A DNA stretch of 64,000 bases from Alloboseaceae bacterium BT-24-1. Lineage in GTDB: Bacteria > Pseudomonadota > Alphaproteobacteria > Rhizobiales > Beijerinckiaceae. This document shows positions 49,244 through 57,365 of the stretch, piece by piece; position 1 is the first letter of the stretch, and every line of letters begins with the position of its first letter. Under the pieces are notes generated by a model that saw only the letters and a list, made by a program, of their open reading frames with translations, was not told the origin of the DNA and did not search any database. The DNA lies in the NCBI GenBank assembly GCA_025846845.1, contig JAOYTL010000005.1, forward strand, positions 310,001-374,000. Direction: 5' to 3'. Both the position numbers and the translations under genes were made by a program.

Positions 49244-49708
49244 ATGCTGACCCACCTGCCGACGCTGTCGCGCCGTGATGCGGTGAAGGCCGCCGCTTGG
49301 GCTCTCGCCGCCGCTGCGATCGCGCCGCGGCTCGCTTTTGCCGACGAGAAGGCCGTCGCAGCCGAGATCAAGAAGCTCTACGGCGACAAGCCGATGGCCT
49401 CCGGCAAGATCAAGCTCGACGTGCCCGAGATCGCCGAGAACGGCCTGGTCGTGCCGATCAACATCGAGATCGAGAGCCCGATGACGGAGGCCGATTACGT
49501 CAAGGCCGTGCACGTCTTCGCCGAGGGCAATCCGCAGCCCGGCGTCGTCAGCTACCAGTTCACCCCGGCCTGCGGAAAGGCCTCGGCCGCGACGCGCATG
49601 CGCCTCGCGCAGACGCAGGACATCATCTGCGTCGCCGAGATGTCGAACGGCACGCTGCACACGGCCAAGGCCAACATCAAGGTCACGATCGGTGGCTGCG
49701 GCGGCTGA
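49244..49708 (+). CDS. soxY: SoxY, sulfur carrier protein subunit
   Basis: A 154-residue exported protein with a Tat signal (LSRRDAVKAAAWALAAAAIAPRLAFA). It ends in the swinging arm TIGGCGG, whose Cys carries the sulfur through the Sox cycle. SoxZ has no signal of its own and would travel with it. GAAGGAGGAG precedes the ATG. It is followed by soxZ at 42 bp. Confidence 0.95.
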   Translation: MLTHLPTLSRRDAVKAAAWALAAAAIAPRLAFADEKAVAAEIKKLYGDKPMASGKIKLDVPEIAENGLVVPINIEIESPMTEADYVKAVHVFAEGNPQPGVVSYQFTPACGKASAATRMRLAQTQDIICVAEMSNGTLHTAKANIKVTIGGCGG

Positions 49709-49750
49709 CGCCGCGCATCGTCATCGACCAGAACAAGGCGAGGAAATCCC

Positions 49751-50080
49751 ATGACCACGAAACCCACGCCGCGGGTGCGCGTCCCCTCCAAGGCGACGGC
49801 CGGCGAGATGATCGAGATCAAGACGCTGATCTCGCACGAGATGGAATCCGGCCAGCGCAAGGACGCCAAGGGCGAGACCATCCCGCGCCAGATCATCAAC
49901 AAGTTCTCGGCGAGCTTCAACGGCAAGCCGGTGTTTGCAGCCGACTGGTTCCCGGCGATCTCGGCCAATCCCTACCAGTCCTTCTTCTTCAAGGCGACGG
50001 AATCCGGCGAGTTCACCTTCACCTGGAAGGACGACAACGGCTCCGAATACGTCTCTAAGAACAAGCTGACGGTCGGCTGA
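49751..50080 (+). CDS. soxZ: SoxZ, sulfur carrier partner
   Basis: A 109-residue Ig-like protein without signal peptide, matching SoxZ from PRVRVPSKATAGEMIEIKTLISHEMESGQR to FTFTWKDDNGSEY. It pairs with SoxY to give the carrier that SoxAX, SoxB and SoxCD act on in turn, and presumably co-exports with SoxY through Tat. Confidence 0.94.
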   Translation: MTTKPTPRVRVPSKATAGEMIEIKTLISHEMESGQRKDAKGETIPRQIINKFSASFNGKPVFAADWFPAISANPYQSFFFKATESGEFTFTWKDDNGSEYVSKNKLTVG

Positions 50081-50087
50081 ACTCGTC

Positions 50088-50232
50088 GTCATTCCGGGGC
50101 GCCGCGTAGCGGCGAGCCCGGAACCCAGAACCGATAGTGCTTTCAGGCCGAGCGCTGATCGTTCAGCCTCCATGAGCCGGCTCATCGGCTCTGGATTCCG
50201 GGCTCAGGCCTCTCGGCCTGCCCCGGAATGAC
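50088..50232. repeat. Complex intergenic palindromic repeat between soxZ and soxB
   Basis: Outer arms GTCATTCCGGGGC and GCCCCGGAATGAC are perfect inverted repeats. Inside, GAGCCCGGAACCCAGA pairs with TCTGGATTCCGGGCTC (15 of 16). Small hairpins GCCGC-GTA-GCGGC and AGGCC-TCTC-GGCCT are nested. It matches the general look of abundant intergenic palindromes in Hyphomicrobiales. It fills nearly the whole gap, which holds no gene. Confidence 0.75.
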
Positions 50233-50290
50233 GGGAAAGACCTCGATTGAGCCCCTGGATCGCGATGTGCGCGCATCCAAAGGATGAGCC

Positions 50291-51988
50291 ATGATCTCAA
50301 GACGTGAATTCCTGCAGGCGACGGCGGCCGCCGCGGCCTTGACTGCTGGCTCCGGCCTCGGCCCGCTCGGGCGCGCCGCCGCCCAGCAGAAGCTGTCGCA
50401 GGCCGATATCCTGCGCTTCCAGCCGCAGGGCCAGATCACCATCCTGCATGTCGCGGATATCCACGCCCAATTGATGCCGCTGCAGTTCCGCGAGCCGGCG
50501 GTCAATCTCGGCGTCGGCGAGGTCAAGGGCCTTCCGCCGCACCTGACCGACGCGGCCTTTCGCGAGCATTTCAAGATCGCGGCAGGTTCGGCCGACGCCT
50601 TCGCGCTGACCTCTGACGACTTCGTCTCGCTTGCCCGCAACTACGGCCGGATGGGCGGGCTCGACCGGATCGCGACGCTGGTCAAGGCGATCAGGGCCGA
50701 GCGCGGCGACGACAAGGTGCTGCTGCTCGACGGCGGCGACACCTGGCAGGGCAGCTGGAGTTCGCTCCAGACCAAGGGCCAGGACATGGTCGACGTCATG
50801 TCGGCCCTGAAGCTCGACGCGATGACCTCGCATTGGGAGTTCACGCTTGGCGCCGAGCGCGTCAAGGAGATCGTCGAGAAGGCGTCCTTCGCCTTCCTCG
50901 CCCAGAACATCCGCGACAAGGAGTGGAACGAGCCGGTCTTTCCGCCGCGCAAGGTCTTCGAGAAGGGCGGCGTCAAGGTCGCTGTGATCGGCCAGGCGCT
51001 GCCGCGCACCGCCGTCGCCAACCCGCGCTGGATGTTCCCGGAGTGGGAATTCGGCATCCGCGAGGACGAGCTGCAGAAGCAGGTCGAGGAAGCCCGCGCC
51101 GAGGGCGCCGCGATCGTCGTGCTGCTCTCGCATGACGGCTTCGACGTCGACCGCAAGCTCGCGAGCCGGGTCAAGGGCATCGACGTCATCCTGACCGCCC
51201 ATACCCATGACGCCATGCCCGGGCTGATCCGCGTCGGCGACACCGTGCTCGTCGCCTCGGGCTCGCATGGCAAATTCGTCTCGCGCCTCGACATCGCGGT
51301 GAAGGACGGCAAGGTTGCCGATATCCGCTTCAAGCTGATGCCGGTCTTCGCCGACGCCATCGCGCCCGATTCGGAGATGGCCACGCTGGTGACCAAGCTG
51401 CGCGCACCCTATGCCGCCGACCTCGCCAGGGAGATCGGCCGCACCGACTCGCTGCTTTACCGGCGCGGCAACTTCAACGGCAGCTTCGACGACCTGATCT
51501 GCGACGCCATGCTCACGCAGCGCGATGCCGAGATCGCGCTCTCGCCGGGCTTCCGCTGGGGCGGTTCGCTCCTGCCGGGCGAGCCGATCACCTGGGAGGC
51601 GATCACCAATGCGACCGCCATCACCTATCCGAACTGCTACCGGATGGAGATGACCGGCGCGCAGCTCAAGGAGATCCTCGAGGACGTCGCCGACAACATC
51701 TTCCACCCCGACCCCTATTTCCAGGGTGGCGGCGACATGGTCCGCATTGGCGGCATGGGCTACGCCATCGATGTCGGCAAGCCGATGGGCAGCCGAATCT
51801 CCGGCCTGACCCACCTCAAATCCGGCAAGCCGATCGATGCCTCCCGCAAATACGTCGTCGCCGGCTGGGCCAGCGTCAACGAGGGCACGCAGGGGCCGCC
51901 GATCTGGGACGTGGTGCGCGACCACGTCGCCGCGACCAGGACCATCACCATCAAGCCGAACGACGCCGTGAAGGTCAGCGGGGCATGA
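50291..51988 (+). CDS. soxB: SoxB, thiosulfohydrolase
   Basis: A 565-residue periplasmic hydrolase with a Tat signal (MISRREFLQATAAAAALTAG). Dimanganese-type metal motifs of the 5'-nucleotidase family are HVADIHAQL, LLDGGDTWQGSW, MTSHWEFTLG and LTAHTHDAMP. SoxB splits the sulfone from SoxY-bound thiosulfonate as sulfate. Full length for the family. A palindromic repeat rather than a clear promoter separates it from soxZ. Confidence 0.95.
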   Translation: MISRREFLQATAAAAALTAGSGLGPLGRAAAQQKLSQADILRFQPQGQITILHVADIHAQLMPLQFREPAVNLGVGEVKGLPPHLTDAAFREHFKIAAGSADAFALTSDDFVSLARNYGRMGGLDRIATLVKAIRAERGDDKVLLLDGGDTWQGSWSSLQTKGQDMVDVMSALKLDAMTSHWEFTLGAERVKEIVEKASFAFLAQNIRDKEWNEPVFPPRKVFEKGGVKVAVIGQALPRTAVANPRWMFPEWEFGIREDELQKQVEEARAEGAAIVVLLSHDGFDVDRKLASRVKGIDVILTAHTHDAMPGLIRVGDTVLVASGSHGKFVSRLDIAVKDGKVADIRFKLMPVFADAIAPDSEMATLVTKLRAPYAADLAREIGRTDSLLYRRGNFNGSFDDLICDAMLTQRDAEIALSPGFRWGGSLLPGEPITWEAITNATAITYPNCYRMEMTGAQLKEILEDVADNIFHPDPYFQGGGDMVRIGGMGYAIDVGKPMGSRISGLTHLKSGKPIDASRKYVVAGWASVNEGTQGPPIWDVVRDHVAATRTITIKPNDAVKVSGA

Positions 51989-52031
51989 GCGCCTCCACCG
52001 TCACGCTCGTCGAAAGCCAAGGAGACGAGGC

Positions 52032-53306
52032 ATGACCTCTCCCGCAAAACCCGATGCGCTGAGCCGCCGCCGCTTCCTCGGCGGGGCGGCGATCGCCGGA
52101 GCCGGCCTTGCCGGCGCAGGTTCCGCCCGCGCCGAAGCGGGCAAGCCCGATCCGCTGATCACCGAGGTTCAGGACTGGAGCCGCTATCTCGGCGAAGGCG
52201 TCGACAAGCGGCCCTATGGCACGCCGTCGCGCTTCGAGAAGCATGTGATGCGCCGCGACGTCTCCTGGCTGACTGCGTCCCCTGAATCCTCGGTCAACTT
52301 CACCCCGCTGCACGAGCTCGACGGGATCATCACCCCGTCCGGCCTATGCTTCGAGCGCCATCATGGCGGCATCGCCGACATCGAGCCGGCCAGTCACCGG
52401 CTGATGATCCACGGCCTCGTCGACAAGCCACTGGTCTTCACCATGGAAGACCTCAAGCGGATGCCACGGCAGAACCGCATCTACTTCCTCGAATGCGCAG
52501 CGAATTCCGGCATGGAGTGGCGCGGCGCGCAGCTCAATGGCTGCCAGTTCACCCACGGCATGGTCCACAACGTCATGTACACCGGCGTGCCGCTGAAGCT
52601 GCTGCTGGCCGAGGCGGGCGTGAAGACCAACGCCAAATGGCTGCTGCTGGAGGGCGCCGATTCCTCCGGCATGAACCGCTCGCTGCCGCTCGAGAAGGCG
52701 CTCGACGACGTGCTCATCGCCTTCGCCATGAACGGCGAGGCGCTGCGGCCCGAGCAGGGCTATCCCTTGCGCGCCGTCATCCCCGGCTGGGAGGGCAATC
52801 TCTGGGTCAAATGGCTCCGGCGCATCGAGGTCGGCGATCAGCCCTGGCAGGCACGCGAGGAGACCTCGAAATACACCGACCTCCTGGCCGATGGCCGCTC
52901 GCGGCGTTTCACCTTCTTCATGGATGCCAAGTCGGTGGTGACCAATCCTTCGCCGCAGGCGCCATTGAAGCAGAAGGGCCGCAACGTCCTCTCCGGCCTC
53001 GCTTGGTCTGGGCGCGGCACGATCAAGCGCGTCGACGTCACCCTCGACGGCGGCAAGAACTGGCAGCACGCCAGGATCGACGGGCCGGTGCTCGATAAGT
53101 CGCTGACCCGCTTCTACGTCGATTTCGACTGGACCGGGCAAGACCTCCTGATCCAGTCGCGCGCCATGGATTCGACCGGCTACGTTCAGCCGACCAAGGA
53201 CGAGCTGCGCAAGGTCCGCGGCACCAACTCGATCTATCACAACAACGGCATCCAGACCTGGCATGTGAAGGCGAATGGGGAGACCGAGAATGTCGAGATC
53301 GGTTAA
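52032..53306 (+). CDS. soxC: SoxC, sulfane dehydrogenase molybdenum subunit
   Basis: A 424-residue protein with a Tat signal (LSRRRFLGGAAIAGAGLAGAG) of the sulfite oxidase family. The molybdenum-ligand Cys lies in YFLECAANSGMEW and the molybdopterin region continues in QLNGCQFTHGMVHN and GVKTNAKWLLLEG. SoxCD oxidises the outer sulfane sulfur on SoxY, so the full thiosulfate is oxidised to sulfate without sulfur globules. It lies 43 bp after soxB and overlaps soxD by 17 bp. Confidence 0.95.
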   Translation: MTSPAKPDALSRRRFLGGAAIAGAGLAGAGSARAEAGKPDPLITEVQDWSRYLGEGVDKRPYGTPSRFEKHVMRRDVSWLTASPESSVNFTPLHELDGIITPSGLCFERHHGGIADIEPASHRLMIHGLVDKPLVFTMEDLKRMPRQNRIYFLECAANSGMEWRGAQLNGCQFTHGMVHNVMYTGVPLKLLLAEAGVKTNAKWLLLEGADSSGMNRSLPLEKALDDVLIAFAMNGEALRPEQGYPLRAVIPGWEGNLWVKWLRRIEVGDQPWQAREETSKYTDLLADGRSRRFTFFMDAKSVVTNPSPQAPLKQKGRNVLSGLAWSGRGTIKRVDVTLDGGKNWQHARIDGPVLDKSLTRFYVDFDWTGQDLLIQSRAMDSTGYVQPTKDELRKVRGTNSIYHNNGIQTWHVKANGETENVEIG

Positions 53307-54021
53307 TCCCATCCTGCTTGCCGGCCTCGCAGCAGTCGCTGTGCTCGCCGCCGCGCCGCTGATCGCCCAGACCAAGCCGGCGGCGAAGCCTGCGCATCCG
53401 CCGGCGAAAATTGCTCCGGCCGCTGCCCCTGTGGCGAAGCTCGGCCTCGGCCGCGAGGCGCTGCCTGAGGAGATCAAGGCCTGGGACATCGCGGTGCGCC
53501 CCGACGGCAAGGGCCTGCCGCCCGGCAAGGGCACGGTCAAGCAGGGCGACGAGATCTTCCAGGCGCAATGCGCCAGCTGCCATGGCGAGTTCGGCCAGGG
53601 CAATAATCGCTGGCCGGTGCTGGCCGGCGGCATGGGCTCGCTGAAATCCGACCGGCCGGAGAAGACGATCGGCTCGTTCTGGCCCGACCTCTCGACCGTG
53701 TTCGACTATGTCCGCCGGGCCATGCCCTATGGCAACGCCCAGTCGCTGTCGCCGGACGAGCTCTACGCGGTCACCGCCTATTTGCTCTATCTGAACGACA
53801 TCGTGAAGGACGAGGACTTCGAACTGTCCGATAAGAACTTTACCAGTGTGAAGCTGCCGAACGCGGCCGCGTTCTACGATGACGACCGCGAAACCACGGA
53901 GAAGGCTTTCTGGGGCAAGGAGCCGTGCATGACCAATTGCAAGCCCGAGGTGAAGATCACCGGACGGGCGGTGATCCTCGACGTGACGCCGGATTCGAAG
54001 ACGGCGCCGAAGGTCGACTGA
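53290..54021 (+). CDS. soxD: SoxD-like cytochrome c, short form
   Basis: A 243-residue periplasmic cytochrome with signal ILLAGLAAVAVLAAAPLIAQ. It has a single haem site CASCH (94-98) in GDEIFQAQCASCHGEFGQGNNRWPVLAGG. The rest follows the SoxD plan up to KEPCMTNCKPEVKITGRAVILDVTPDS and then stops. Paracoccus SoxD is about 380 residues with two haems. GGGGAG lies 7 bp before the ATG at 53290, inside soxC. It shares one base with the next cytochrome gene (TGATG). Confidence 0.9.
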   Translation: MSRSVNPILLAGLAAVAVLAAAPLIAQTKPAAKPAHPPAKIAPAAAPVAKLGLGREALPEEIKAWDIAVRPDGKGLPPGKGTVKQGDEIFQAQCASCHGEFGQGNNRWPVLAGGMGSLKSDRPEKTIGSFWPDLSTVFDYVRRAMPYGNAQSLSPDELYAVTAYLLYLNDIVKDEDFELSDKNFTSVKLPNAAAFYDDDRETTEKAFWGKEPCMTNCKPEVKITGRAVILDVTPDSKTAPKVD

Positions 54022-54338
54022 TGCCGCAGAACGGCGCCGTTCGTCTTGCGGTGCTCGGCTTCGTCCTGGCCTGCACGCCCGCAGACGCGGCGGGCGACCG
54101 GGCGCTGGGGGAATATCTCTCGTCGGAATGCACAAGCTGCCACCAGAGCAGCGGCAAGCAGGTCGGTGGCATCCCGGCGATCATCGGCCATCCGGCCGAG
54201 CAGTTCGTCGCGCTGATGAACGCCTATCGCGAGAGGCAGCGCGACAACCAGGTGATGCAGGCGGTCGCCGCCCGGCTCTCCAGCGAGGAGATCGCGGCGC
54301 TGGCTGCCTATTACGAGAGCCTGAAACCCAATCCTTAG
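54021..54338 (+). CDS. Small monoheme cytochrome c (possible second haem domain of SoxD)
   Basis: A 105-residue cytochrome with a short signal (LAVLGFVLACTPADA) and one haem site CTSCH (37-41), plus a helix SSEEIAALAAYYESL typical of class I c553-like domains. Its ATG overlaps the soxD stop in TGATG, so the two are translated together. It matches in size the haem domain missing from the short SoxD. Confidence 0.88.
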   Translation: MPQNGAVRLAVLGFVLACTPADAAGDRALGEYLSSECTSCHQSSGKQVGGIPAIIGHPAEQFVALMNAYRERQRDNQVMQAVAARLSSEEIAALAAYYESLKPNP

Positions 54339-54372
54339 CCGGGCATATGGCCTGAACAGCGGAGGGGACGTG

Positions 54373-54897
54373 ATGTCGGAGGAAACCCAGCAGGCCTCGC
54401 GCCGGGCGCTGATGCTGGCAGCGGCGAGCAGTGTGGTCGCGGCTGCGACACCGGTGCTCGCAGCGCCCAGGCAGACGGCGCTCGCCGACCTCAAGAAGGA
54501 CGCCGACGTCGCCTGCCTCTATCATTGCGATTTCGGCGAGCCGCAGCGCTTCACCCAGATGCTGCAGAACATCGCCAACCACTATTCCGCCTATGACGCC
54601 GACCCGTTCGCGCTGCAGCTCGCCATCGTCGCGCATGGCCCGGGCGTGAAGTTCTTCCTGGAGAACCTCGACGACACGGCCTGGCGCGAGGAGACCGTAA
54701 TCCCAAAGATCTTCGAGCGCGTCGAAGATGTCGCCAAGAACGGCTTGAAGGTCCATCTCTGCGAGATCACCTTTTCCCGGCTGAAGATCGACAAGAGCAA
54801 GGCCCGCAAGGCCGAGTTCGTCGGCTTCGTGCCCTCTGGCGTCGCCGCTGTCGCGGCGATGCAGGCCAAGGGCTTCGCCTATTTGAAGGTCGGATAG
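54373..54897 (+). CDS. Exported DsrE-like protein of the sox cluster
   Basis: A 174-residue protein of the DsrE/DsrF-like (COG1416-type) sulfur carrier family. It has a twin-arginine export signal (ASRRALMLAAASSVVAAATPVLA), unlike cytoplasmic DsrE proteins. The Cys in the usual active loop is in GLKVHLCEITFSRL; a further pair is in ACLYHCDFGEP. GGAGGGG lies just upstream of ATG 54373. The context between the cytochrome and soxF suggests handling of sulfane sulfur in the periplasm. Confidence 0.85.
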   Translation: MSEETQQASRRALMLAAASSVVAAATPVLAAPRQTALADLKKDADVACLYHCDFGEPQRFTQMLQNIANHYSAYDADPFALQLAIVAHGPGVKFFLENLDDTAWREETVIPKIFERVEDVAKNGLKVHLCEITFSRLKIDKSKARKAEFVGFVPSGVAAVAAMQAKGFAYLKVG

Positions 54898-54944
54898 GGC
54901 CCGACAGAGGCCCGCGGTCAACTGTAAAAAGGGGAGAGGGAACC

Positions 54945-56219
54945 ATGTCGACCAATCGCCGCACATTCCTGACCGGCCTCGCCGCCGCCGGCGGCTTCGC
55001 CATCGCCTCGCCCGCCGTGCTCGGCCAGGCCAAGCCGCGCGTCGTGGTGATTGGCGGCGGAGCCGGCGGCGCGACCGCGGCACGATACATCGCCAAGGAT
55101 TCAGCCGGCGCCATCTCGGTGGCCCTGATCGAGGAGAACGAGGTCTACCAGACCTGCTTCCACTCCAATCTCTTCATCGGTGGCTTCAAATCCTATGAGG
55201 AGATCAGCCATCGCTACGACGCGCTGGCGAAGAACCACGGCATCACGCTCGCCCGCGCCCGCGCCACCCAGATCGACCGCGACAAGAAGGAGGTCGTGCT
55301 CTCGACCGGCGCCCGCCTGCCCTATGACCGCCTCGTCGTCTCGCCGGGCATCGACCTGAAATACGATTCCGTCCCGGGCTGGTCGAAGGATGTCGAGGAA
55401 GCCATGCCGCATGGCTGGAAGCCCGGCCGGCAGACGCAGCTGATCAAACAGAAGCTCGACGCCGTACCCAATGGCGGCACGATCCTGATGATCGCCCCGC
55501 CCAACCCCTATCGCTGCCCGCCCGGCCCCTATGAGCGCGCCTCGATGTTCGCGCATGTGCTCAAAGCGAGCGGCAAGCGCGACTGCAAGATCTTCATCCT
55601 TGATCCGAAGGACAGCTTCTCGAAGCAGGGCGTCTTCCAGGAGGGCTGGGAGAAGCATTACGGCGCGATGATCGAATGGCTCGGGCCGAAGGTGCATGAC
55701 GGCATCAAGTCGGTCGATCCGAAGACCAACACAGTCGTCACCGGCTTCGAGACCTACAAGGACTGCGCCTTCGTCAACGTCATCCCCGCCCAGATGGCCG
55801 GCGAGATCGCCCGCTCGGCGGGCTTAGCGCCGGCCGGCGGCTACTGCACCATCGACCCCGCCTCGATGAAATCCGTCGTCGATCCCAACATCTTCGTGCT
55901 CGGCGACGCCTGCATCGGCGGCGACATGCCCAAATCCGCCTTCTCCGCCAACAGCCAGGCCAAGGTCGCGGCGATGGTGATCCGCGGCGAGCTCGCAGGC
56001 GCCCGCACCTTCCCGGCGCGCTACATCAACACCTGCTGGTCGCTGATCGAGACCGACGACACCGTCAAGGTCGGCGGCCGCTACGAGGCCAAGGACGGCA
56101 AGATCGCGGCAGCTGAGACCTTCGTCTCTCAGCCCCGCGAAAGCGCTGAGCTGCGCAAGGAGAACCAGGCCGAGAATGTCGGCTGGTACGCCGCGATCAC
56201 CGCCGACATGTTCAGTTGA
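54945..56219 (+). CDS. soxF: SoxF, FAD-dependent sulfide dehydrogenase flavoprotein
   Basis: A 424-residue flavoprotein of the flavocytochrome c sulfide dehydrogenase group with a Tat signal (NRRTFLTGLAAAGGFAIASPAVLG). The FAD motif is VVVIGGGAGGATAARYIA and the C-terminal FAD contact is FVLGDACIGGDMPKSAFSANSQAK. Redox cysteines are in YQTCFHSN and NTCWSLIETD. It oxidises sulfide and passes electrons to a cytochrome; SoxE or FccA is the usual partner and the adjacent class I cytochrome could serve. Confidence 0.92.
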   Translation: MSTNRRTFLTGLAAAGGFAIASPAVLGQAKPRVVVIGGGAGGATAARYIAKDSAGAISVALIEENEVYQTCFHSNLFIGGFKSYEEISHRYDALAKNHGITLARARATQIDRDKKEVVLSTGARLPYDRLVVSPGIDLKYDSVPGWSKDVEEAMPHGWKPGRQTQLIKQKLDAVPNGGTILMIAPPNPYRCPPGPYERASMFAHVLKASGKRDCKIFILDPKDSFSKQGVFQEGWEKHYGAMIEWLGPKVHDGIKSVDPKTNTVVTGFETYKDCAFVNVIPAQMAGEIARSAGLAPAGGYCTIDPASMKSVVDPNIFVLGDACIGGDMPKSAFSANSQAKVAAMVIRGELAGARTFPARYINTCWSLIETDDTVKVGGRYEAKDGKIAAAETFVSQPRESAELRKENQAENVGWYAAITADMFS

Positions 56220-56284
56220 AGGCTACCTAGCGCCGTCGTCACTCCGCTGCGGCGCCACCCTCCTCTCCTCCTCAGGATCTACGC

Positions 56285-56674
56285 ATGAAACTGCCGATCA
56301 TTGCCGCCATGCTCGCCGCCGCCGCCTTCGTCACGACCGGCGCCTCGGCGCAGGACGTCGCCGCCGGCGAACGCTCCTGGAACAAGTGCCGCGCCTGTCA
56401 TCAGCTCGGCGAAGGCGCCAAGAACCTGGTCGGCCCGCAACTCAACGGCCTGTTCGGCCGTCATACCGGCGAGGTCGAGGGCTACAGCTATTCGACCGCC
56501 AACAAGGGCGCGGGCATCACCTGGGACGAGGCGGTCTTCGCCGAGTACATCAAGGACCCCAAGGCCAAAATCCCCGGCACCAAGATGATCTTCGCCGGCA
56601 TCAAGAACGAAAAAGAGATCGCCGACCTCACCGCCTTCCTCAAGCAGTTCGGCAAGGACGGCAAGAAGATGTGA
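56285..56674 (+). CDS. Class I cytochrome c (c2-type)
   Basis: A 129-residue soluble periplasmic cytochrome: signal MLAAAAFVTTGASA, haem site CRACH in SWNKCRACHQLGEGAKNLVGPQLNGLFGRH, and the Met ligand in GTKMIFAGIKNEKEIADL. It fits cytochrome c2/c550 electron carriers to the terminal oxidase. It lies 65 bp after soxF and could take electrons from SoxAX, SoxCD or SoxF. Confidence 0.93.
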   Translation: MKLPIIAAMLAAAAFVTTGASAQDVAAGERSWNKCRACHQLGEGAKNLVGPQLNGLFGRHTGEVEGYSYSTANKGAGITWDEAVFAEYIKDPKAKIPGTKMIFAGIKNEKEIADLTAFLKQFGKDGKKM

Positions 56675-56802
56675 CGGCGGATACCGGGCTCCGGTCAGGG
56701 CTTGCTGGTCCGATTGAGCGCACCGGCCCGCCGCGCTCATGACATGATCGGCCCGGAGGTTCGACGGGACGCCGCAATCGGCCCCCGAAAAGGATCTTCC
56801 GA

Positions 56803-57186
56803 ATGACCACCAGTCGTAATCTTCTCGCGGGCGCGGCCCTTCTCGGCACGCTCGCCCTCGGCGGATTTGCCGTGGCCCAGAGCCATCAGGGCCATGGCAG
56901 CCATGGCACGACGGCGCCTGCCGCAACCGATACGGCCGCAACGCAGGCCTACAAAGCCGCCAACGACAAGATGCACAAGGAGATGGGCGCCGACTTCAGT
57001 GGCGATGCCGATGTCGACTTCGTCCGCGGCATGATCCCGCACCATCAGGGTGCCGTCGATATGGCCAAAATCGTGCTCGCCCATGGCAAGGACCCCGAAT
57101 TGCGCAAGCTCGCCGAGGGCGTGATCACAGAGCAGGAAAAGGAAATCGCCTTCATGCGTGAGTGGCTGAAGAAGCGCGGCAAGTGA
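56803..57186 (+). CDS. DUF305 metal-binding protein
   Basis: A 127-residue exported protein with signal ALLGTLALGGFAVAQ, a His-rich start (SHQGHGSHG) and the DUF305 core VDFVRGMIPHHQGAVDMAKIVLAHGKDPELRKLAEGVITEQEKEI. DUF305 proteins (CopM in cyanobacteria) bind copper in the periplasm. AAAGGATC precedes the ATG. It stands 128 bp from the sox operon. Confidence 0.9.
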   Translation: MTTSRNLLAGAALLGTLALGGFAVAQSHQGHGSHGTTAPAATDTAATQAYKAANDKMHKEMGADFSGDADVDFVRGMIPHHQGAVDMAKIVLAHGKDPELRKLAEGVITEQEKEIAFMREWLKKRGK

Positions 57187-57365
57187 GCGTCTCGCCCTGC
57201 CGGCTCCGGATCGACGGATTCGGAGATGACGTTACGACAGCGCTTGCCCTGCAAGGCGGGCGCTGGCAGAGAGGCGGCGCGACTTGCGTCTACGCATACC
57301 TGCATGCACAGGCCGCGAAACTCACATAGGCTTCCCCTCTCGCCGTTCGGCCGCTCGCGGGTTCT

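Noticed and set aside
44215..56674. The sox cluster as a new system
   Set aside because: Gene content is the well-known Sox pathway; only the split soxD, the exported DsrE-like protein, the missing soxV and the operator sites were kept as points of interest.
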